Positions 58,016 through 64,000 of a DNA stretch of 64,000 bases are shown here, one piece after another (positions within the stretch are counted from its first letter, which is position 1; the number at the start of each line of letters is the position of its first letter). Position numbers and translations under genes: made by a program. Source of the DNA: Streptomyces sp. NL15-2K (GTDB lineage: Bacteria; Actinomycetota; Actinomycetes; Streptomycetales; Streptomycetaceae). The notes under the pieces were generated by a model. It worked only from the letters and a program-made list of their open reading frames with translations, was not told where the DNA came from and searched no databases. The DNA lies in contig NZ_CP130630.1 in NCBI RefSeq assembly GCF_030551255.1, positions 9,485,001 through 9,549,000 on the forward strand, read 5' to 3'.

Positions 58016-59998
58016 TCATGAGGGGTATCGGTCAGTACCGTGCCCAGGTGGGGTCGGAGAGGGCGGCGAAGCCTGACGTCCGCTTTGCGCCTCGATGAGT
58101 GTGTGGAGCGCCTCCCTGGCCACCGCGTCGCTCTGGTGCAGGAACGGATCGTTGGTACGCGGCCGGGGGAAGTCGCCCGGGCTGGTGACGAAGCGTCTCG
58201 GGTGCGGAGAGCCGTCGAGTCCCAAGGGGCGGGCGCGAAGTGTGTCGATGAGGCCCGTGGGCTGCCGTCGGCCGGTGGTGGGGTCGGTCTGCACCTGTTC
58301 CCTGATCTCACCCTCGCCGATGAGGTGGAGGAGCAGGGGATCGGCCACGCGCGTGAGGGCGCGTCCCGGCAAGCGGGCCTCGATCAGAGCCCGGGCCTGT
58401 ACGACCCTGTCCAAGCTGCTGGTGCGCGCTTCGAACACGCCGCCTCTGCAGGTCACCTTCATGTTCGCGCCGACGAAGTCGACCACGCCGGCGCGGGCGA
58501 GGGCCAGAAGCTGTTCGAGGCGTGGTCCCGGCGGGCCGCTGGTACGGAATCGGCAGAAGTCGAAGAATGCCGTCATGCTGTGGCTTCCGCTGCCGGGCTC
58601 GACCTCTCCCCGCTGGACCACGGCCCACAGCGCCTGCGAGATCGAGAAGATGGCGTGGTAGACGGCCAAATGGGCGCTGTACCGCGGGTTCCGCCCTCTC
58701 TCGAGGTCGTCGGCGAGGTAGTTCAGCATCCACGCACGCAGGGCCGCAGCGTCGGAGAAGCGGCGGTTCGCCAGCGGTCTGTCCAGCCCGTCGACATCGA
58801 TGTGGTCACGACTGTCGGGCACGGCCTGCTCGATCAGGTCCTTGAACTCAGGGCTCTGCCACTGCGCGGCGTCCAACCGGTCGAGGAACTCTCCGGCGTC
58901 GACTCCGAGGCGGTGGGGATGGGAGTGTGCCAGCTCCCGGTAGCCGGCCACGGTCAGCTCCCGTGCGAGGGCGGGCCACAGGTCGGAGGCGAAATCCAAG
59001 GAGTGGTCGGCGAAGTCAGCGGGGGAGAAGTAGCGGGGTATACGGGGCGGCGGCCCCGGCAGGACGTATGCGAATTTCGAGCGGTACGGCACACCTCGGC
59101 GGGAACCCACGTACAGCGTGGGTTCACGGCCCGACGGTATGTAGCGCAACTCGCCCGACGGCTCGCGCCCGAAGCGCCCGCCGCGTCCCTCGGTGAGGAG
59201 CACCATGATGTCGATGAAGGTCAGCCCGAATCCGCGCATCAGTACGGGCTCGCCCGCAGGGAACGCGTCCAGTGAGACGTCGGAGGTGGACGCGGTCGGC
59301 TGGTAGGTGAGGTGGTGGGCTGCCGCGTGCTGGGAGAGCCGAGGTTCCGGACCCTGCGGTTTCACCTGGAAGTGTCCCTGCGCCAGAATCACCAGGTCCG
59401 CGTCCACGGTTTTGCCGCCGTCGAGTTGGATGCGCTGGCGGCCGTCGGGCAGATCGCCCAGGGACAGAACGAACGCCTGGTGCGTCCGGACGTGGGCGCG
59501 GGGCGCCACGACAGCGACGCTCCGCCAGAAGAACCAAGCGAGGTAGTCACCCGTGAGCTTCCGTGTGGCGAACCAGCCGGCGTGGACGCGCGCGGCTTCC
59601 TCCCGCATCCCTGGGGCGGGCTGGTAGCCCGGCGGAAGGGGGAGGCGTCCGGTGGCGAGATCCCGCGCCCATTGTTCCAGCGTGGGGCCTTCGACGGCAG
59701 GGCCCTGGCAGGTGACCGTGTCGTCGGTGAAGAGTGTGCACTCGTCGGCCCGGGTGTTCGACCAGAGCAGCGGGGACTGATCCTGGCGCCATACCCGTCC
59801 GGCACCGGCTGGATACGGGTCGATGACGTGGATGTCCAGGCGCTCGTCAGGGGCGAGGAGATGTATGTTCGCGGCGATGCGTTCGAGTACGGATGTCCCG
59901 CGTGGTCCGCAGCCGATGACCGCGATGCTCGGATTCTTCGCCCGGTACGACGCCGGGCCGCTTTCGTCGGCACCGGTGGTGCGGCGGATCTCGTTCAT
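58016..59998 (-). CDS. FAD/NAD(P)-binding oxidoreductase of the lanthipeptide cluster
   Basis: The 660-aa protein has an N-terminal dinucleotide-binding fold (SIAVIGCGPRGTSVLERIAA, residues 23-42) and a second conserved block (DADLVILAQGHFQVK) of the FAD/NAD(P)-binding NAD_binding_9 type. Distant relatives include ornithine/lysine N-monooxygenase-like enzymes. GGGAGG precedes the ATG, 11 bases after the ABC-transporter stop, so it is the last gene of the operon. A redox enzyme of this size is unusual beside a class III lanthipeptide and may oxidise the peptide; that is inference. Confidence 0.8.
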   Translation of the reverse strand: MNEIRRTTGADESGPASYRAKNPSIAVIGCGPRGTSVLERIAANIHLLAPDERLDIHVIDPYPAGAGRVWRQDQSPLLWSNTRADECTLFTDDTVTCQGPAVEGPTLEQWARDLATGRLPLPPGYQPAPGMREEAARVHAGWFATRKLTGDYLAWFFWRSVAVVAPRAHVRTHQAFVLSLGDLPDGRQRIQLDGGKTVDADLVILAQGHFQVKPQGPEPRLSQHAAAHHLTYQPTASTSDVSLDAFPAGEPVLMRGFGLTFIDIMVLLTEGRGGRFGREPSGELRYIPSGREPTLYVGSRRGVPYRSKFAYVLPGPPPRIPRYFSPADFADHSLDFASDLWPALARELTVAGYRELAHSHPHRLGVDAGEFLDRLDAAQWQSPEFKDLIEQAVPDSRDHIDVDGLDRPLANRRFSDAAALRAWMLNYLADDLERGRNPRYSAHLAVYHAIFSISQALWAVVQRGEVEPGSGSHSMTAFFDFCRFRTSGPPGPRLEQLLALARAGVVDFVGANMKVTCRGGVFEARTSSLDRVVQARALIEARLPGRALTRVADPLLLHLIGEGEIREQVQTDPTTGRRQPTGLIDTLRARPLGLDGSPHPRRFVTSPGDFPRPRTNDPFLHQSDAVAREALHTLIEAQSGRQASPPSPTPPGHGTDRYPS

Positions 59999-60009
59999 CA
60001 GTCCTCCCT

Positions 60010-61776
60010 TCAGGCCACGAGCAGTTGATGGGAGGCCAGGTCGCGGTAGAGCGTGCTGGACTCTATGAGCTCGTCGTGGGTACCCGCGCCCACCACCCTT
60101 CCGTGGTCGACGACGACGATCTGGTCGGCGTCGACCACGGTGGCCAGTCGATGGGCGACGATCAGCAGCGTGTGGTCGGTGGGGATGGCGTCAATCGCCG
60201 CGCGGAACGCCTGCTCGTTCTTGGCGTCGAGATTGCTGGTCGGCTCGTCCAGCAGCAGGATCGGAGGCGCGGCGAGGAGCGTACGGGCTATGGCCAAACG
60301 CTGGCGTTCACCGCCGGACAGCAGGACGCCGCCTTCGCCCACCTGCGCGTCCAGTCCGAGCGGAGACCGCTGCACGATCTCGTCAAGGTTGACGCTGTGC
60401 AGGACAGCTGTCAGGTCGTCGTCGGACATGCCCGGCGCGGAGAGTGACAGGTTCTCCCGGAGGGTACCCGCGAGGATCGGTGCCTCCTGCTCCACATAAC
60501 CGAGCCGGCTGCGCAGCTCGTCCCGTGACACCTGGCGGATGTCGGTCCCGTGCAGCCGTATCGCGCCGGACCGTACATCGTAGAAACGCTCGGCCAGCGC
60601 CAGCAGAGTCGACTTGCCGGCGCCCGACGGGCCGACCAGGGCCGTGCGGGTGCCCGGGGAGACGCTGAAGCTGATGTCCTCCACGACCGTCTCGCCCTTT
60701 CCGTAACCGAACGTCACACGGTCGAAGGCGAGCGCGGGGACGGATCCGACGCCGAAGAGCGGGGACGTCCCCCGGTTTTCTCGCGGCGGCTGACCGGACA
60801 CGACGTCCCCGTCCGTCTCGGTCGGCACGCGGAGCACGTCCTCGATCCGTTGCAGCGCACCGAGGCCGGTCTGCAACTGGGAGTAGGCGCCGATGAGCTG
60901 ACCTACCGGCATGATCAGGAAGAACAGGAACAGCACGAACGCCACGAGGTCACCGACCGAAAGCCCGCCGGCGGCAACCCTGGCACCTCCCACACCCAAT
61001 ACCAGCAGGAACACGCCCTGCGTCGCGATGTGCGCCACGGGCAGTGTGAGCGCCTGCAGTCGGGCGAGCCGCAGTCCCATCCCGTAAGCACGGCGGGCGC
61101 TGTGTACGATCGCCTCGGTCTCCCGCTGCTCCGCCCGCGCGGCCCGAATTGTCCGTACGCCGCCGATCGCACGCTCCAGTCCGGACGTCATCTCTCCGAG
61201 CAGCATCTGGGCCTGCTCGGAGGCCGGGCGGGTACGGTGCGCGATCACCGCTGCTCCCGCGATACCGGCGATGAGGCCCCCGGCGGTGACCGCGAACAGC
61301 AGAGGGTCGACCAGGAACGCGGCGACCGCCGCGCCAATGATCATCAGCGTCCCGGTGAAGACCTCGAACAGCCCCGAGGTGACGACGGACCGCAGCATTG
61401 AGCTGTCCGATCCGATGCGGGAGAGCAGATCCCCGGTACGGCGATGGTCGTACTCGGCGACGGGGAGTCTCAGCACATGCGCCGCGAGCCGCTGTCGTAT
61501 CCGCAGCACAACGCCCTCACCGACGCGCCGCAGCATGTAATCCCGGAACCCGTTGATCACGGCCGCTCCCACCAGTAGCGAGACGAGCGCGACAGTGGAT
61601 GCCACAGTCGACCGCGACGCGGAGATGGCCTCGATGACCGACCGCACCAGCACAGGCTGGAGGAGCGTCCCGCCGGCGGCGACGAGGGAGAGCACCGCCG
61701 CGAGAGACATGGCGAGCGCGTGCCCACGCATATAGCGCACGAGATCACGAGTCCTCACCCGTCCGGCCTGCTTCAT
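60010..61776 (-). CDS. ABC exporter, fused permease-ATPase (LanT-like)
   Basis: The 588-aa half-transporter has about six membrane helices (first 300 residues, e.g. ALAMSLAAVLSLVAAGGTLL and LVAFVLFLFFLIMPVGQLIG). The ATPase domain has Walker A GPSGAGKST, signature LSGGERQRLAIA, Walker B ILLLDEPTSNLD and the H-loop VAHRLAT. No C39 peptidase domain is present, so it would export the modified peptide without cleaving the leader. AAGGA precedes the ATG at 61776. It lies 126 bases after the precursor gene. Confidence 0.9.
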   Translation of the reverse strand: MKQAGRVRTRDLVRYMRGHALAMSLAAVLSLVAAGGTLLQPVLVRSVIEAISASRSTVASTVALVSLLVGAAVINGFRDYMLRRVGEGVVLRIRQRLAAHVLRLPVAEYDHRRTGDLLSRIGSDSSMLRSVVTSGLFEVFTGTLMIIGAAVAAFLVDPLLFAVTAGGLIAGIAGAAVIAHRTRPASEQAQMLLGEMTSGLERAIGGVRTIRAARAEQRETEAIVHSARRAYGMGLRLARLQALTLPVAHIATQGVFLLVLGVGGARVAAGGLSVGDLVAFVLFLFFLIMPVGQLIGAYSQLQTGLGALQRIEDVLRVPTETDGDVVSGQPPRENRGTSPLFGVGSVPALAFDRVTFGYGKGETVVEDISFSVSPGTRTALVGPSGAGKSTLLALAERFYDVRSGAIRLHGTDIRQVSRDELRSRLGYVEQEAPILAGTLRENLSLSAPGMSDDDLTAVLHSVNLDEIVQRSPLGLDAQVGEGGVLLSGGERQRLAIARTLLAAPPILLLDEPTSNLDAKNEQAFRAAIDAIPTDHTLLIVAHRLATVVDADQIVVVDHGRVVGAGTHDELIESSTLYRDLASHQLLVA

Positions 61777-61900
61777 CGTCGTCCTTCCGAAAGGAAGGGC
61801 ATGGCATTCCACCTGCTCTCTCGTACGTTCCACCGATGGCCCGGCCGGCCACGCCGAGGGCTTGGAGCGAGTGAGCCCCGCCCCCGACGCGGCCGAGTTC

Positions 61901-61921
61901 GGTCAGCAGCTCGTGCTGACC
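61901..61921 (-). terminator. Hairpin at the lanA stop, possible attenuator
   Basis: GGTCAGCA and TGCTGACC pair perfectly around a 5-nt loop and include the precursor's stop codon. Placed between precursor and exporter, it may reduce read-through so that precursor mRNA exceeds transporter mRNA. Confidence 0.5.
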
Positions 61922-62022
61922 CAGCTGCACTTGCAGCAGACCGACGTCCAGCTGCTCGCGAGGACGTCCTGGTTGTTCGCCTCGGACTCCATTCCCTGAA
62001 GCCCCAGTACGAAGTTCGCCAT
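61903..62022 (-). CDS. lanA: Class III lanthipeptide precursor (labyrinthopeptin-like)
   Basis: The 39-aa peptide starts MANFVLGLQGMESEANNQDV. VLGLQ matches the hydrophobic L-x-LQ leader motif that class III synthetases bind. The core, roughly SSWTSVCCKCSWVSTSC, has two S-x2-S-x2-C motifs (SWTSVCC and SWVSTSC), each able to form a labionin. Two cysteines are left over for a disulfide, as in labyrinthopeptins. GGAGG lies eight bases before the ATG. It follows the LanKC stop by 70 bases and precedes the exporter. The core sequence differs clearly from labyrinthopeptins A1 and A2 as I remember them. Confidence 0.85.
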   Translation of the reverse strand: MANFVLGLQGMESEANNQDVLASSWTSVCCKCSWVSTSC

Positions 62023-62092
62023 GATGTTCACCTCCTTCCCTGATCGAGCTGCGGTGCTCTCGGCCGCGTGCGGCATGGGCCGCGAGGTGCGG

Positions 62093-64000
62093 TCAGCGGT
62101 GCTCGGATGTGGTGATTCCGACGCCGGCCGCGGTGGCCGAGGGGTCACGGTGGGGAGGCGTCCACGGCTCGGGGCCGAGGAACGGCAGCAGTTCGCTGGT
62201 TCTCCCCGCGAGTACGTTGATGAGCTGGAGCACGCCAGCCGATCCCGTGCCCAGGTCTGAGGAGGCGCGGAGATTCTGCTCACCGGGGAAGATGAGGCCG
62301 AACTCGTCGGACAGCGCGTGGAGGTTGAGGGATGCCACGCCCTCGTCGACGCGCTTGTCCACATCGGGCCAGTCGAGGCGGTGCTTCACCTGGTGCAGCG
62401 CGCCGATCAGCCCGGTTCTCCCGTTGAACAGTCCCGCTCCGATGCTGAACTCGGTGACACAGGCGAGGCTCAGATCCGGCAGGGCACCCTCGATACGCTC
62501 ATCGCTCACGTGATGGAGGAGCAGGTCACCTACCACGGCCACACCCGCGCTGCCCGTCGCGAGATAGGGCAGCACCCGGGCCCCGTTCTTGACCTGGAGG
62601 GTGCCGTCCGGCATGGCCTCGCATTCGTCCAGGTCCCGGTGCAGGGCGGCAACGGCCGCTCGCCGCCAGCGTTCTTCGCCGGTGACCTCGTACACCCGGA
62701 TCATGAAGAGAGCCAGTCCCGACCAGCCGTACAGCAGTCCGCCCCAGAAGTTCTCGACGGCGTTTCCGTTCCGGTCCCTGAGCAGCGAGTCGGCGGAGAG
62801 GGAGCCCGCACCCACGGCGAACCTCCCGGAGTCGACGGCCTCCTCGACGACGGCCGCGGCGCGGACGGCGTGGTCGAGGAAGCGGGGCTCCGCCGAGCGA
62901 CGATAGAAGTCCAGGCTCGTCAGTCCGATTCCGGACAGACCGTCGAACAACTTCGTCCCGGACAGCCCCGCGCTCTCCTCCGCCACCTTGTCGTAGATCC
63001 CGAACGCGGTATCCGCACGGCCCATCCGGTGCAGGACCCGGCAGATTCCGGCCGCTCCGTCGTACAGCCCCAGCCGGGGGACACGGCTGGTAAGAATGTC
63101 GTGCTCCAGCCAGTCGACGTACGGGTCGAGTTCGGTGACTCCCGCGGTGTGCAGGGCGTCGATCACCCCGGCGGCACCGAAAGCGATTCCTCCGCCGCCG
63201 TGGAAGAACTGATTGATGTCTCCTGGGAAGAGCCGGTCTTCCCGGTCCGGTGTGGCCGTACGGCGGATCGACGCCTGGAGCGCCCTCTCCTGGAGGTGCC
63301 AGGGGCCGGCCGCCGTGGTGAAGGCCAGCTCCGGGTGGGCGGGTCGCAAGCCTGACTGAGCCGGGCCGGGAGCCGCAAGGGAACGGCGCAGCTCCGTCAC
63401 CACGTCCTCATCCAGCTCCAGACGGTCCCGAGCCGTGTCGATGAACATGGCCGCCTTGGCCGGGCACAGCGCGAGGAGCGAGATCAGCGGAAAGTACAGA
63501 CACAAGCGGATGGCGTTGAGCGAGTAGCGATCGGCCTGAAATCCACGTAAGGAGTCGGGTGCGACGAATCCGGGAACGCCGAGTGGTCGCGGCCCAGCAT
63601 CACTTTGCCGTCGCACGGCTTCGAAATCGATCAACGAGATGTTCAGATCCTCGTCAATCATGACGTTACCCGGATGCAAGTCGTTGAACACATACCCCCT
63701 CTCGTGGACGTTCCGTACCGCCTGCTCCAGCTGATCCATGATGACGTCCACCGAGTCCCGGTACTCCTGGGTCTCATTCCCGTCACCGGTCCCCGAAAGG
63801 AAGAGGTAGTTCTGTGCGACCCAGCTCTGCAAGGATTGGCCGTAGACATGTTCCATGGCCAAGAACTCATGCCCACCCAGGGTGTGATAATCGAAGACCT
63901 GCGGAATCCCAGGAAGTCCCTGCAGATCGGACAGGACCGCGTATTCCGTCCGCAGCCGCGCAGTCGCGTCCTCGCCGGTGCGGTCCAGCCCCGCATAGGG
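62093..64000 (-). CDS. lanKC: Class III lanthionine synthetase LanKC (partial, 5' end outside)
   Basis: The frame is open to the right edge, giving 635 residues of a protein usually near 870. The visible part starts inside the kinase domain (PQVFDYHTLGGHEFLAMEHV), with the catalytic loop FNDLHPGNVMID and the D-F-E motif in LIDFEAV. The C-terminal cyclase-like domain follows (FFHGGGGIAFGAAGVIDALH, LYDGAAGICRVLHRMG, LLYGWSGLALFMIRVY) and lacks the Zn-binding Cys/His set, as in class III enzymes. It should phosphorylate, eliminate and cyclise Ser residues of the adjacent precursor into lanthionine or labionin. The N-terminal lyase domain lies outside the window. Confidence 0.9.
   Translation of the reverse strand, partial: PYAGLDRTGEDATARLRTEYAVLSDLQGLPGIPQVFDYHTLGGHEFLAMEHVYGQSLQSWVAQNYLFLSGTGDGNETQEYRDSVDVIMDQLEQAVRNVHERGYVFNDLHPGNVMIDEDLNISLIDFEAVRRQSDAGPRPLGVPGFVAPDSLRGFQADRYSLNAIRLCLYFPLISLLALCPAKAAMFIDTARDRLELDEDVVTELRRSLAAPGPAQSGLRPAHPELAFTTAAGPWHLQERALQASIRRTATPDREDRLFPGDINQFFHGGGGIAFGAAGVIDALHTAGVTELDPYVDWLEHDILTSRVPRLGLYDGAAGICRVLHRMGRADTAFGIYDKVAEESAGLSGTKLFDGLSGIGLTSLDFYRRSAEPRFLDHAVRAAAVVEEAVDSGRFAVGAGSLSADSLLRDRNGNAVENFWGGLLYGWSGLALFMIRVYEVTGEERWRRAAVAALHRDLDECEAMPDGTLQVKNGARVLPYLATGSAGVAVVGDLLLHHVSDERIEGALPDLSLACVTEFSIGAGLFNGRTGLIGALHQVKHRLDWPDVDKRVDEGVASLNLHALSDEFGLIFPGEQNLRASSDLGTGSAGVLQLINVLAGRTSELLPFLGPEPWTPPHRDPSATAAGVGITTSEHR

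Noticed and set aside
58000..64000. A class I or II lanthipeptide cluster was considered.
   Set aside because: No LanB/LanC pair or LanM dehydratase is seen; the kinase catalytic loop plus a Zn-ligand-free cyclase and the LGLQ leader point to class III. Class IV is less likely because the Zn ligands are absent.

Overview
The window is high-GC actinomycete DNA and almost certainly comes from a Streptomyces chromosome. Supporting signs are the strong G/C bias at third codon positions, frequent GTG starts, a rare TTA (bldA-type) codon in a LuxR regulator, Tat-secreted hydrolases, an SsgA-like cell-division protein, SCO-type hypothetical genes, and IS701/IS630 elements. The dense mix of intact genes, truncated genes and mobile DNA suggests an arm region rather than the conserved core. 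That placement is inference.

Layout. 0-4.2 kb: a broken acyl-CoA dehydrogenase overlapping an intact prephenate dehydratase, a GNAT gene, then a cluster of gene stumps (IlvC, alpha/beta hydrolase, MmyB-type and TetR regulators). 4.3-20.2 kb: a large LuxR-type ATPase regulator, then small hydrolase and stress genes: two Tat-exported Asp-nucleophile hydrolases, a Ser hydrolase, creatininase, MsrA, SnoaL-like proteins, a TetR/SDR/SnoaL/oxidoreductase block, an EHN-type epoxide hydrolase and an Ohr peroxidase. 20.5-29 kb: GPP34, a coiled-coil regulator-like protein, YbaB, cupin, a CGNR/ABATE regulator and two ABC-F genes. 29-34.6 kb: cytochrome b, tannase-type esterase, two membrane proteins and an SsgA-like protein. 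34.7-38.6 kb: a second field of gene fragments. 38.6-41.8 kb: a cupin, a 161-bp MITE and an IS701 element that truncates a histidine kinase. 42-56 kb: a compact intact block (two-component system, P450, Gfo/Idh oxidoreductase and GntR regulator, ROK kinase, SNF2 helicase plus SWIM protein). 56.4-57.9 kb: an IS630 element and a group II intron remnant. 58-64 kb: a class III lanthipeptide cluster running off the right edge.

Two systems stand out. First, an inverted repeat, GTCACC(T)-N7-(A)GGTGAC, overlapping a TTGACA-like -35 box, recurs nine times between 7.2 and 37.5 kb. It lies in front of an Asp-nucleophile hydrolase, a Ser hydrolase, an epoxide hydrolase, the Ohr gene (two tandem copies), the tannase and a small-protein gene. 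One copy abuts the start codon of the CGNR regulator. This looks like a local regulon for xenobiotic or electrophile handling, and the CGNR protein is my candidate regulator.

Second, the lanthipeptide cluster (partial LanKC synthetase, 39-aa precursor, ABC exporter, FAD/NAD(P)-binding protein) encodes a precursor with an LGLQ leader motif. Its core carries two S-x2-S-x2-C labionin motifs plus two spare cysteines, so it resembles the labyrinthopeptins but differs from those I know. All product calls come from reading the translated sequence; no database search was run.
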